The notes beneath the pieces were generated by a model. The model was not told the origin of the DNA, made no database searches, and saw only the letters and a program-made list of their open reading frames with translations. Positions 16,377 through 23,746 of a DNA stretch of 26,824 nucleotides are shown piece after piece. Position numbers and translations under genes: made by a program. Position 1 is the first letter of the stretch; each line of letters opens with the position of its first letter. This DNA is from Pseudomonadota bacterium (GTDB lineage Bacteria; Desulfobacterota; Anaeroferrophillalia; Anaeroferrophillales; Tharpellaceae): NCBI GenBank assembly GCA_015486505.1, contig WFRP01000101.1, forward strand, positions 1 to 26,824, read 5' to 3'.

Positions 16377-16395
16377 GACGGAGATTCTGTAAATT

Positions 16396-17397
16396 ATGAT
16401 CTGGATTATTTTTCTCCTGGCGGCAGTCGCGGTTCTGATTTCCGGGCAGCGGCTGACCCGGGCCGGCGATGAACTGGCTGAAGTTACCGGGATGAGCCGG
16501 GGTTTTGTCGGGGTCATTCTTTTAGGTTTTGTCACTTCGCTGCCCGAGTTGGTCAGCACCCTCAGCGCGACCGTAATCGTCAAGGCCCCGGATCTGGCTT
16601 TAGGCAATATCTTCGGCAGCAACGCGGCCAATCTCGCCATTCTGGCGCTGCTCGATTTGATTGTTGTCCAGAAGGTTCAGGAGAAGCGGCGCCGGCTCGA
16701 TTCCGAAAACCAGCTGACCGCCTATCTCTCCTTAATCATTATCAGCCTCGCGCTGATGGGGCTGGCCAGCCGCGGGTTCTGGCAGATACTGCATCTTGAT
16801 CTTTTTTCAGTTTTCATCGCCCTGGCCTATATCCTCGGCTTAAAGAAACTGCATAAATTTCAGCCGGCCGCCGTAAACGCCGACACCGGCGCTGAGGGAA
16901 ATCCCGCGGATGAAGATAAAACCATTCCCTCTGAGCTGAAACGCTCACTTATGCTTAATGCCGGTATTATTGTCATCGCCTCTATGACTCTGGCCGCCAG
17001 CGCCGAACATATTGCCGAAGTCACCGGCTGGGGCTCGACTTTTGTCGGCAACAGCCTGCTGGCCATCGCCACCTCGCTCCCGGAAATAGTTGTTACTTTC
17101 AGCGCCGTCAGAATCGGCAGTTTCGCCATGGCGGCCGGTAATATTTTCGGCAGCAATCTCTTCAACATCGCCATTCTGGCCCTGGCGGATCTCTGCTATT
17201 TCCACTCCTCGATTTTCGCGGCCGCCGCCCCGAGCCAAAGCCTGATCGCGGCGATCGGCTTGCTGCTGAGCGGCCTTTATCTTTTCACCGGGCTCTACGG
17301 TTCGCGGAAAAAACTCGCCGGGCGCTGGCCGCTGGACTCCCTTTTAATCGTCGGCGTCTACCTCTTCAGCCTGTACGCGCTGTTTGCCATGCGTTAG
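16396..17397 (+). CDS. Calcium/sodium:cation antiporter (CaCA family, YrbG-like)
   Basis: 333-residue inner-membrane protein with about ten hydrophobic helices. It shows the two inverted alpha-repeats that define the Na+/Ca2+ exchanger superfamily. The first is GFVTSLPELVSTLSATV with LGNIFGSNAANLA (about residues 44-82), and the second is AIATSLPEIVVTFSAVRIGS with AGNIFGSNLFNIA (about 223-262). The acidic residue of each TSLPE lies in the ion pathway in this family. Length is close to YrbG (about 325). A loop between the halves (HKFQPAAVNADTGAEGNPADEDKT) is hydrophilic. GGAG stands upstream of the ATG at a loose spacing. Ion specificity cannot be read from sequence. It stands alone between the rpsA terminator and fchA. 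Confidence 0.9.
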   Translation: MIWIIFLLAAVAVLISGQRLTRAGDELAEVTGMSRGFVGVILLGFVTSLPELVSTLSATVIVKAPDLALGNIFGSNAANLAILALLDLIVVQKVQEKRRRLDSENQLTAYLSLIIISLALMGLASRGFWQILHLDLFSVFIALAYILGLKKLHKFQPAAVNADTGAEGNPADEDKTIPSELKRSLMLNAGIIVIASMTLAASAEHIAEVTGWGSTFVGNSLLAIATSLPEIVVTFSAVRIGSFAMAAGNIFGSNLFNIAILALADLCYFHSSIFAAAAPSQSLIAAIGLLLSGLYLFTGLYGSRKKLAGRWPLDSLLIVGVYLFSLYALFAMR

Positions 17398-17410
17398 CCC
17401 GTAAATTCAC

Positions 17411-17439
17411 TTGACAAATCGGGGCATCCATTGTAAGCG
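17411..17439 (+). promoter_or_regulatory. Possible promoter of the fchA-folD pair
   Basis: A consensus -35 TTGACA (17411-17416) is followed 17 nt later by TAAGCG, a poor -10. It is located 90-115 bp before the fchA start. Weak call. Confidence 0.3.
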
Positions 17440-17527
17440 GGGCCTGATTTTGCCGTTGGCAAAATACAATCGACAATATTCGCTGGAGCAAAAGTCAAAC
17501 CCCAATTAACCTCAGGAGGAAAAACCT

Positions 17528-18160
17528 ATGTCAATGCTTAATGAAACCTGTAAAGACTTTAATAAAGTATTAGCTTCGAAAGCGCCGGTTCCCGGCGGCG
17601 GCGGCGCGGCGGCTCTGGGCGGTGCCATCGGCATGGCCCTCTCCAATATGGTCGGCAACCTGACCATCGGCAAAAAGAAATATGCCGAGGTTGAAGATGA
17701 GGTCAAAGACCTGGTTGCCAGAGGCGAAAAGGTTATCGCTGCCCTTGAAGCCCTTGTCGATAAAGACGCCGAAGTTTTTGAGCCGCTTTCCAAAGCCTAC
17801 GGTATGCCGAAAGAGACCGACGCAGAGAAGAAACTTAAAGCTGAAACCCTGGAAGCTTGCGGCAAAACCGCATGTTCCGTACCCCTGGATATTATGCGGC
17901 AGGCCTATGAGGGCATCAAAATCCATCAGCGCATGGGTGAAATCGGCACTATGATCGCAATCTCCGATGTTGCCTGCGGCGTGGTTTTCCTGAAAGCCGC
18001 CCTGATCTCCGGCAGCCTCAACGTCATCATCAACATTAACGGCATCAAAGACGAAGAATTCAATAAAGCCGCCAAAGCCGAAATGGATCAACTGCTGGCC
18101 GACGGTTCCAAAATCGCCGATGAAACCCTGGCCCTGGTTCTGGGGAAATTGCAGAAATAG
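17528..18160 (+). CDS. fchA: Methenyltetrahydrofolate cyclohydrolase (FTCD_C/FchA family)
   Basis: 210-residue cytoplasmic protein of the formiminotransferase-cyclodeaminase C-terminal family. The signature PVPGGGGAAALGGAIGMAL (residues 21-39), followed by SNMVGNLTIGKKKY and DAEVFEPLSKAYGMPK, is diagnostic. Stand-alone members act either as formimino-THF cyclodeaminase or as methenyl-THF cyclohydrolase (5,10-methenyl-THF to 10-formyl-THF), as FchA does in acetogens. The immediate neighbour folD, 47 bp downstream on the same strand, favours the cyclohydrolase role; no histidine-degradation genes are present. AGGAGG lies 8 nt before the ATG. The stop lies within a 12-bp direct repeat GAAATAGACTTA (18154-18165, 18172-18183). 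Confidence 0.88.
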   Translation: MSMLNETCKDFNKVLASKAPVPGGGGAAALGGAIGMALSNMVGNLTIGKKKYAEVEDEVKDLVARGEKVIAALEALVDKDAEVFEPLSKAYGMPKETDAEKKLKAETLEACGKTACSVPLDIMRQAYEGIKIHQRMGEIGTMIAISDVACGVVFLKAALISGSLNVIININGIKDEEFNKAAKAEMDQLLADGSKIADETLALVLGKLQK

Positions 18161-18183
18161 ACTTATACGCGGAAATAGACTTA
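18154..18183. repeat. 12-bp direct repeat across the fchA stop codon
   Basis: GAAATAGACTTA occurs at 18154-18165 and again at 18172-18183, so the fchA stop-codon context is duplicated between fchA and folD. Likely a small replication slippage. Confidence 0.75.
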
Positions 18184-18207
18184 CTTAAATATTAAGGAGA
18201 AAACGTA

Positions 18208-19074
18208 ATGGCTGAAATTTTGAAAGGCAAACCGGTTGCCGATGCAATGAAGGAAGAACTGGCAAAAAAAGTAGAGGCTTTGAAGGCCAGGGATATTATG
18301 CCCAAACTTGGAATTATCCGGGTCGGCGCCCGGCCCGATGATCTTTTTTACGAAGGCGGGGCCAAAAAAACCTGTGATGCCGTCGGTATGGCTTACGAGG
18401 TTTTTGAATACCCGGAAGCTATCAATCAGGCTGATTTTGAAAAAGCCGTCACCGCGGTTGGAAATAACCCTTCGGTTCACGGCATCCTGATGTTTGCCCC
18501 GTTGCCGAAACACCTTGATGACCGCAAAATCCGGGCTCTGATTCCGGTGGAAAAAGATGTTGACTGCCTGACTCTGGGCGGCGCCGCCAAAGTCTTCGCC
18601 GATGATCTCACCGGTTTTCCGCCCTGCACCCCGACCGCCTGTATGGATATGCTCCATTACTACAATATCCCGATCAAAGGCAAACGCTGTGTCGTTTTAG
18701 GCCGCTCTCTGGTCGTCGGCAAACCGGTCGCCATGCTTCTTTTGCGCGAGCACGGCACCGTCACCCTCTGTCACTCCCGCACCGAAAACCTGAATCAGGT
18801 CTGCCGGGAAGCCGACATCCTGATCGCCGCCGTCGGCCGCGCCAAAATGGTTAAAGCCGATTTCGTCAAAAAAGGCCAGGTTGTCATTGATGTCGGCATC
18901 AACGAAGACCCCGACAACCCCGGCAAATACTGCGGCGATGTCGACTTTGCCGACTGTGAACCGATCGTCGAAAAAATCACCCCGGTCCCGGCCGGAGTCG
19001 GCTCGGTAACCACCTCAGTCCTCTGCAAACAGACCATCATCGCCTGCGAGTCCTTTAGGGTCGGGCCAAGCTAA
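18208..19074 (+). CDS. folD: FolD-family methylenetetrahydrofolate dehydrogenase, cyclohydrolase residues altered
   Basis: 288-residue enzyme of the FolD family, which oxidises 5,10-methylene-THF with NAD(P)+ and usually also hydrolyses methenyl-THF. The dinucleotide site GRSLVVGKPVAMLL (about residues 170-183), VIDVGIN and TPVPAGVGSVT are intact. In an ungapped comparison with E. coli FolD from memory, the catalytic lysine 54 (YVASKRK) corresponds to Ala52 here (YEGGAKK) and Gln98 (VQLPLP) to Phe96 (MFAPLP), while Asp121 is kept as Asp119 (KDVD). Lys and Gln are the residues known to be needed for cyclohydrolase activity, so this protein may be mainly a dehydrogenase working with FchA. AAGGAG lies before the ATG. 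The last six residues (FRVGPS) and the stop are encoded by the terminus of the neighbouring transposable element. Confidence 0.92.
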   Translation: MAEILKGKPVADAMKEELAKKVEALKARDIMPKLGIIRVGARPDDLFYEGGAKKTCDAVGMAYEVFEYPEAINQADFEKAVTAVGNNPSVHGILMFAPLPKHLDDRKIRALIPVEKDVDCLTLGGAAKVFADDLTGFPPCTPTACMDMLHYYNIPIKGKRCVVLGRSLVVGKPVAMLLLREHGTVTLCHSRTENLNQVCREADILIAAVGRAKMVKADFVKKGQVVIDVGINEDPDNPGKYCGDVDFADCEPIVEKITPVPAGVGSVTTSVLCKQTIIACESFRVGPS

Positions 19075-19161
19075 CAGCCTATAATCATTAACAAAAAGAC
19101 AAATAAAAAGCTCTTTTGGGGGCCTATAATGCCGTTTTCATAGGCAAAAGTGAGCTTATAG
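19054..19161 (+). repeat. First copy of the RAYT element left end
   Basis: A 108-bp block starting TTTAGGGTCGGGCCAAGC is repeated without mismatch at 19205-19312 (offset 151 bp). It begins with the element terminus GGGTCGGGCCAAGCTAAC (19058-19075) and contains a small hairpin GCCTAT/ATAGGC. This copy overlaps the folD C-terminus and looks like a solo left end. Confidence 0.9.
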
Positions 19162-19175
19162 TCTTATTATAATGA

Positions 19176-19207
19176 GGGTACCCTTTTTAGAATGGGTGCC
19201 CTTTTTT
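19176..19207 (+). terminator. Rho-independent terminator between the two left-end repeats
   Basis: GGGTACCC (19176-19183) pairs with GGGTGCCC (19194-19201) using one G-U pair, with a 10-nt loop, and is followed by TTTTTT (19202-19207). It would end the fchA-folD transcript and insulate the transposase. Confidence 0.8.
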
Positions 19208-20196
19208 AGGGTCGGGCCAAGCTAACAGCCTATAATCATTAACAAAAAGACAAATAAAAAGCTCTTTTGGGGGCCTATAATGCCGTTTTCATAGGCAAAA
19301 GTGAGCTTATAGCCCAAAGTGAGCTTATAGCCGTATAGTCATGTAGCTATATAGCCGTATAGCCGGGAGCCCAATATGGCAAGAGCAAAAAGACATTATA
19401 TCCCAGGTCAGATTTGGCATCTCACCCATCGATGCCATAAGCGCGAATTTTTACTTAAATTCTCTAAAGACCGTCAGCGTTGGCTGCAGTGGCTTTATGA
19501 AGCAAAAAAGCGATATGGTTTGACGATTTTGAATTACACCGTGACATCAAACCATATCCATTTACTTGTAGTAGACGATGGGGATCGAGATGTAATTCCG
19601 AAGTCAATCCAGCTTGTGGCTGGGAGAATCGGCCAGGAATACAATCAGAGAAAGAAACGTAAAGGAGCATTTTGGGAGGATCGCTATCATGCGACCGCCA
19701 TCGAAAGTGGCAGGCACTTGCTCCATTGCCTTATCTACATTGACCTGAACATGGTCAGAACCGGGGTTGTATCCCATCCATCTCAATGGCCTTTTGCCGG
19801 TTACAACGAAATTCAGGCTCCCAAAAGAAAAAATATTCTGATAGATTATGAAAAGCTGCAGAAGTTGCTGGCAGTTGATTCCTACGACTTCCTGAAAAGT
19901 TATCATCGGGAACTGGTAGAAAATCATTTGAACAATGACATCAATAAGCAGGACAACAAATGGACAAAGTCCGTTGCCGTCGGCAGCGAAGAATATATTG
20001 AGAAAATAAGATTATTACTGGGCACGATGGCAAAAGGTAAAAAGACCATAAAAGCAGAGGATAGCTGCCAATTACGGGAACCTTCGCCGCTCTATATGGC
20101 TCATTTTGATACCAAAAACAAAGATATAGAGCCTGATAACACCTATTATTGGGACATAAACAATGAATATTCAACAAGTTAGCTTGGCCCGACCCC
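19205..20196 (+). mobile_element. REP-associated (Y1/IS200-like HUH) transposase element with inverted ends
   Basis: The left terminus GGGTCGGGCCAAGCTAAC (19209-19226) is the exact inverted complement of the right terminus GTTAGCTTGGCCCGACCC (20178-20195). Between them lie a leader with repeated TATAGCCGTATAG (19326-19338, 19350-19362), repeats of AAAGTGAGCTTATAG and the transposase gene. HUH elements usually lack long terminal inverted repeats, so the 18-bp ends are notable. A degraded right end of the same family lies at 11690-11806. Confidence 0.85.
19376..20182 (+). CDS. REP-associated tyrosine transposase (Y1_Tnp, HUH)
   Basis: 268-residue transposase of the Y1 (IS200/IS605-related) superfamily. 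The metal-binding HUH motif is H60-I-H62 in SNHIHLLV, and the probable nucleophilic tyrosine is Y89 in GRIGQEYNQRKKRKGAFWED. The downstream RYHATAIE, followed by CLIYIDLNMVRTGVV and HPSQWPFAGY, is typical of the RAYT group, whose members are domesticated or semi-mobile enzymes acting on REP hairpins. Catalytic residues are intact, so it may be active. The stop codon TAG lies inside the right terminal repeat. The next gene begins in the same frame 18 nt later. Purine-rich GGGAG upstream of the ATG can serve as ribosome-binding site. Confidence 0.93.
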   Translation: MARAKRHYIPGQIWHLTHRCHKREFLLKFSKDRQRWLQWLYEAKKRYGLTILNYTVTSNHIHLLVVDDGDRDVIPKSIQLVAGRIGQEYNQRKKRKGAFWEDRYHATAIESGRHLLHCLIYIDLNMVRTGVVSHPSQWPFAGYNEIQAPKRKNILIDYEKLQKLLAVDSYDFLKSYHRELVENHLNNDINKQDNKWTKSVAVGSEEYIEKIRLLLGTMAKGKKTIKAEDSCQLREPSPLYMAHFDTKNKDIEPDNTYYWDINNEYSTS

Positions 20197-20200
20197 AAAA

Positions 20201-21568
20201 TTGCTGAAAGAACATTCAACTATAGTTCGCCGGCTGGTTATTTGCGGTGATCTGATATTGCTGAGCGCCTCTTTTCTCTTAGCTTTCGGCCTCCGTTTCC
20301 AACGCTTGCCGGAGAGCTGGGACGAACTCTGGAAATATGGCTGGGTGGCTCTGCTTTTTATCCCGGTATTTTTATTTAACCTCTATCGGACCGGGCTCTA
20401 TCACAAAATCCGCTACCTCTCCAGCGGCGAGATCCTTAAGCGCCTGATTGTCGGTTTTTTTATGGCGTCAGCCGCCGCCGCCGCGGCCCTGTTTCTCAGC
20501 CACGCGGTTGATTACAGCCGGCTGCTCTTTCTCTATTTCGCCGGAATCGCGGCTTTCACTCTGCTTACAGCCAAACTCGGCGGCAAATATTTTCTCGACC
20601 GGATTCGCGCGCGGGGGATGAATTATCGCAATGTCCTTTTAGCCGGTTGCGGCCCGACCTTACAAAAACTGGAGAACATTTTCCGCCCCGGCAATCTTTA
20701 CGGAGTGCGCATCGCCAGGATTGTCAACCTTGAACGGGAAGATCCGGCTGCTTTCGCCCGGCGCCTGACCGACAATGTGATCGATGAAATCTACTTCGCG
20801 ATTCCCCGAGGCGCCGGCAAGATCAATATTGACCCTTTCCTGGAATCGGCTGAAGCGGTCGGGAAAACCAGCAAGATAATTCTCAATATAACCGAGAACC
20901 GCTTAAGCAAATGTGAATTCTCACGTCTGCAGGGCCTGCCGCTGGTAGTCCTGCATCCGGTTACTCTGGACCCGGATCAGCTTTTACTTAAACGAGCGCT
21001 GGATTTAATCGGCGCCGCGGTGGGCGTGGGACTGAACCTACTGCTCTTTCCCTGCATCGCTCCGGCGATAAAGCTCGATTCCCCGGGGCCGGTATTTTTC
21101 CGGCAAATCCGGGTTGGCGAAAACGGCCGGCGCTTTGTTCTCTACAAATATCGCTCGATGACGCAAGATGCCGAAGCCCGCAAACCGGAACTGATGGAAC
21201 AAAACGAATTAAACGGCGCGGTGTTTAAAATCAAACATGATCCCCGGATCACCCGGATGGGAAATTTTTTGCGCCGCACCAGCCTGGACGAGCTCCCGCA
21301 GTTCTGGAATGTGCTGGTCGGGGATATGAGCCTGGTCGGCACCCGGCCCCCGACCCCGGAAGAGGTGAAAGAGTACGACCTGCATCATCACCGCCGGCTT
21401 TCAATCAAACCCGGCATAACCGGCCTCTGGCAGGTCTCCGGCCGCAATAAAATTACCGATTTTGATGAAATTGTCAAACTTGACACTCAATACATCGATC
21501 AATGGTCATTGGGACTTGACCTTAAGATTTTAGGCAAAACCTTCTTGGTAATCTGGAGCGGGAAATAG
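20201..21568 (+). CDS. Undecaprenyl-phosphate sugar phosphotransferase (WbaP/WcaJ-like)
   Basis: 455-residue membrane protein that would transfer a sugar-1-phosphate to undecaprenyl phosphate, the first step of exopolysaccharide or O-antigen repeat synthesis. The N-terminal half has about four to five membrane helices and a CoA-binding-like soluble part (NVLLAGCGPT). The C-terminal catalytic domain shows KRALDLIGA, FFRQIRVGENGRRFVLYKYR, TSLDELPQFWNVLVGDMSLV and GITGLWQVSGR, all diagnostic of the bacterial sugar transferase family. Only a TTG start is available. It begins 5 nt after the transposon terminus, without a visible Shine-Dalgarno, and in frame with the transposase stop. The original 5' end or leader was therefore probably replaced by the insertion; since the first membrane helix is present, at most a few residues are lost. 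Confidence 0.92.
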   Translation: MLKEHSTIVRRLVICGDLILLSASFLLAFGLRFQRLPESWDELWKYGWVALLFIPVFLFNLYRTGLYHKIRYLSSGEILKRLIVGFFMASAAAAAALFLSHAVDYSRLLFLYFAGIAAFTLLTAKLGGKYFLDRIRARGMNYRNVLLAGCGPTLQKLENIFRPGNLYGVRIARIVNLEREDPAAFARRLTDNVIDEIYFAIPRGAGKINIDPFLESAEAVGKTSKIILNITENRLSKCEFSRLQGLPLVVLHPVTLDPDQLLLKRALDLIGAAVGVGLNLLLFPCIAPAIKLDSPGPVFFRQIRVGENGRRFVLYKYRSMTQDAEARKPELMEQNELNGAVFKIKHDPRITRMGNFLRRTSLDELPQFWNVLVGDMSLVGTRPPTPEEVKEYDLHHHRRLSIKPGITGLWQVSGRNKITDFDEIVKLDTQYIDQWSLGLDLKILGKTFLVIWSGK

Positions 21569-21654
21569 GAAAACAGGGAAGCAGGAAACAGGAAGCAGAC
21601 AGGAAAACAGGGAAGCAGGAAACAGGGAAGCAGGAAACAGGGAAGCAGGAAAAC
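21566..21654. repeat. Purine-rich tandem repeats between two polysaccharide genes
   Basis: Irregular 15-bp units of the type GGGAAGCAGGAAACA are repeated about five times between the sugar transferase stop and the GT4 start. The last unit supplies AGGAAAACAG directly before the ATG, so the array also acts as the ribosome-binding region. Not a CRISPR: there are no spacers. Confidence 0.88.
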
Positions 21655-21656
21655 AG

Positions 21657-22790
21657 ATGAAAGTTGCCGTAGTCCACGAATGGTTACTGGTCGAAGCCGG
21701 GGCCGAAAAGGTTTTGGGTGAAATCCTTAAGTTGTTTCCTGAAGCGGATCTGTTTTGTCTGCTCGATTTTCTGCCCCAAAATGCGCGGGGTTTTATCGGC
21801 AATCGGGTCAGCAAAACCAGTTTTATCCAGAAACTGCCTTTCGCCCAAGATAAATATCGCCTCTACCTGCCCCTGATGCCGCTGGCGATTGAACAGTTTG
21901 ATCTGAGTGACTACGACCTGGTTATATCATCGAACTATGCCGTGGCCAAAGGGGTGATCACCGGCCCCGATCAGCTCCATATCTCCTATATCCACTCACC
22001 CATGCGCTATGCCTGGGATCTGCAGTTCCAGTACCTGCGCCAGGCCCGGCTGGAGCAGGGCCTGAAAAGCTGGCTCGTCCGCTGGCTCCTCCATAAAATG
22101 CGGCTCTGGGACTGCCGCACCGCCTCCGGCGTCGATCACTATATTGCCAACTCGGAATTTATCAAAAAAAGGGTTAAAAAAGTTTACGGCCGCCCGGCAA
22201 CCGTAATCCACCCGCCGGTTGCTACCGACTATTTTACTTTAGGCCCGGATAAAAGAGAAGATTTTTATCTGACGGTATCCCGGCTCGTCCCTTATAAACA
22301 TATCGATATTCTGGTCCAGGCCTTTGCCCGGATGCCGGAACGCCGCCTGGTCATCATCGGCGGCGGCCCCGAAGAAAACCGCCTGAAAGCCGGCGCCGGT
22401 GCTAATGTAAAGATATTGGGCCATCTGGATACAGATAAGGTCCGCGATTATATGCGGCGTTGCCGGGCTTTTCTTTTCGCGGCCGAGGAAGATTTCGGCA
22501 TCGTCCCCCTCGAAGCCCAGGCCTGCGGCGCCCCGGTCATCGCCTACGGCCGCGGCGGCGCCCTGGAGACGGTTATTCCTCCGGATAACCGCTCAAAAAA
22601 GGAAGCGACCGGACTCTTTTTCTCTCAGCAAACACCGGCCGCCGTCGTCGCGGCGCTGCACGCTTTCGAAAAATCCCCCCGCTTCACCCCCGCCGCCTGC
22701 CGCCGCAACGCTCTTAATTTCAGCGCCGCAAATTTTCGCCGCAAATTCAAGGATTTTGTCAACCGGCAAATACCCATAAGTCAAGCCTGA
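21657..22790 (+). CDS. GT4-family glycosyltransferase
   Basis: 377-residue cytoplasmic or membrane-associated glycosyltransferase of GT-B fold. The N-terminus MKVAVVHEWLLVEAGAEKVL carries the glycine-containing acceptor-domain loop. The C-terminal half has FYLTVSRLVPYKHIDILVQA and the donor-site E-x7-E motif in EEDFGIVPLEAQACGAPVIAY. The pattern resembles mannosyltransferases of the WbaZ type, but donor and acceptor cannot be decided. It follows the sugar transferase by 88 bp on the same strand, so both probably build one polysaccharide repeat unit. The last eight codons or so (about QIPISQA) and the TGA fall in a dispersed repeat that is also present near 11609-11636. Confidence 0.92.
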   Translation: MKVAVVHEWLLVEAGAEKVLGEILKLFPEADLFCLLDFLPQNARGFIGNRVSKTSFIQKLPFAQDKYRLYLPLMPLAIEQFDLSDYDLVISSNYAVAKGVITGPDQLHISYIHSPMRYAWDLQFQYLRQARLEQGLKSWLVRWLLHKMRLWDCRTASGVDHYIANSEFIKKRVKKVYGRPATVIHPPVATDYFTLGPDKREDFYLTVSRLVPYKHIDILVQAFARMPERRLVIIGGGPEENRLKAGAGANVKILGHLDTDKVRDYMRRCRAFLFAAEEDFGIVPLEAQACGAPVIAYGRGGALETVIPPDNRSKKEATGLFFSQQTPAAVVAALHAFEKSPRFTPAACRRNALNFSAANFRRKFKDFVNRQIPISQA

Positions 22791-22794
22791 CCCC
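22767..22794. repeat. Dispersed 28-bp repeat at the GT4 3' end
   Basis: This block, containing AAGTCAAGCCTGACCCC, matches 11609-11636 with one mismatch. The first copy is joined to Y1-transposase debris, which suggests a REP-type sequence of the same system. Confidence 0.8.
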
Positions 22795-22815
22795 AACCCA
22801 ACCCAACCCCGCCCC

Positions 22816-22844
22816 TTGACATCTGCCGTTCGGATAACTATATT
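22816..22844 (+). promoter_or_regulatory. Strong sigma70-type promoter ahead of sapC
   Basis: TTGACA (22816-22821), a 17-nt spacer and TATATT (22839-22844) form a near-consensus promoter about 60 bp upstream of the SapC start. It separates the secretion cluster from the polysaccharide genes. Confidence 0.8.
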
Positions 22845-22904
22845 CCCGCCGACTTGAAGCCCTTTTAACGCAGGTAAATGTAAGTAAATACGGAGTAACA
22901 ATTG

Positions 22905-23621
22905 ATGTTTGAAAAAATTGAAATCCTCGACGCGAAAAAACATGCCCGGTTGAAATTTTCTAAAATCCCCGGCTACGCCGTCGCCGCCCGGACTCAGCTC
23001 TGCCTCTTAGGCGGCTCCGAGATCGCCGAAGCCGCCAAATACTTCCCGGTGCTTTTCCCGGAAGTTGACGAAAAGACCGCAAATCAGACCGCAAACCTCC
23101 CGATTGCGCTCTTTTCCCTCAAACCCGGCAAAAACCTTTTTGTCGCTGCCGACGGGAGCTGGAATTGCGACTATATCCCGGCCCATATCCGCCGTTATCC
23201 TTTTATTTTTGCGGGGCTCTCCGAGCCCGGCAACTTTGCCCTCGCCTTCGATGCCCAAGCCGCCCACTTTAAAACCGATGATGGTGAGCCGCTCTTTGAC
23301 GGGGAAGGAAAAGCGACGGCGCTGGTTGAGCAGGTCAAAGGTTTTCTCGGTAATTTCCAGAATGATCTGCAGGCCACCGGTCAGCTCGTCAGGGAACTTG
23401 ACCGGCACGGGGTCCTCAGCGCCCGGCAGCTCAATCTCGGGGCGGGTGATAAAACTCAGGCGCTGCGCGGTTTTCGTCTGGTTGATCTGGAAAAGGTCAA
23501 GGCTTTAGATGACGCGACCCTGGCGGCCTGGGTGAGAAACGGAATTATGAACATTATCTGCGCCCATCTGAACTCCTTAACCAACCTCAAGAAACTGGCC
23601 GCGCTTCAGGGTCTGGATTAA
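22905..23621 (+). CDS. SapC-family protein
   Basis: 238-residue protein resembling the SapC family, named after a gene of the Campylobacter S-layer protein locus. It shows the N-terminal YAVAARTQLCLLGGSEIAEAAKYFPVLF pattern, the IPAHIRRYPFIFA segment and the DGEGKATALVEQVKGFL region typical of the family. It has no obvious signal peptide or membrane helix. The biochemical function of SapC proteins is not established; in other genomes they are often encoded near type I secretion systems, as here. The ATG at 22905 is preferred over a TTG one codon earlier because CGGAG stands 9 nt before it. It is driven by the promoter at 22816-22844. Confidence 0.82.
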   Translation: MFEKIEILDAKKHARLKFSKIPGYAVAARTQLCLLGGSEIAEAAKYFPVLFPEVDEKTANQTANLPIALFSLKPGKNLFVAADGSWNCDYIPAHIRRYPFIFAGLSEPGNFALAFDAQAAHFKTDDGEPLFDGEGKATALVEQVKGFLGNFQNDLQATGQLVRELDRHGVLSARQLNLGAGDKTQALRGFRLVDLEKVKALDDATLAAWVRNGIMNIICAHLNSLTNLKKLAALQGLD

Positions 23622-23660
23622 CGGTTTTCAAAATACCGCGCCCGGGACTGTTTTACGTCC

Positions 23661-23689
23661 TTGACTTTTGCCCGCAGGATTGCTAGATA
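23661..23689 (+). promoter_or_regulatory. Possible promoter for the small protein gene
   Basis: TTGACT (23661-23666), a 17-nt spacer and TAGATA (23684-23689). The same bases can also fold as a GCCCGC/GCGGGC hairpin (23670-23675, 23692-23697), so the call is uncertain. Confidence 0.35.
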
Positions 23690-23746
23690 GCGCGGGCGGA
23701 AGCGGGCGTAAGGAAAAACAGAAATCTTAACGCCTGGCGGAGAAAA

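Noticed and set aside
21566..21654. Possible CRISPR array
   Set aside because: The units are contiguous 15-bp tandem repeats without unique spacers, and no cas genes are present.
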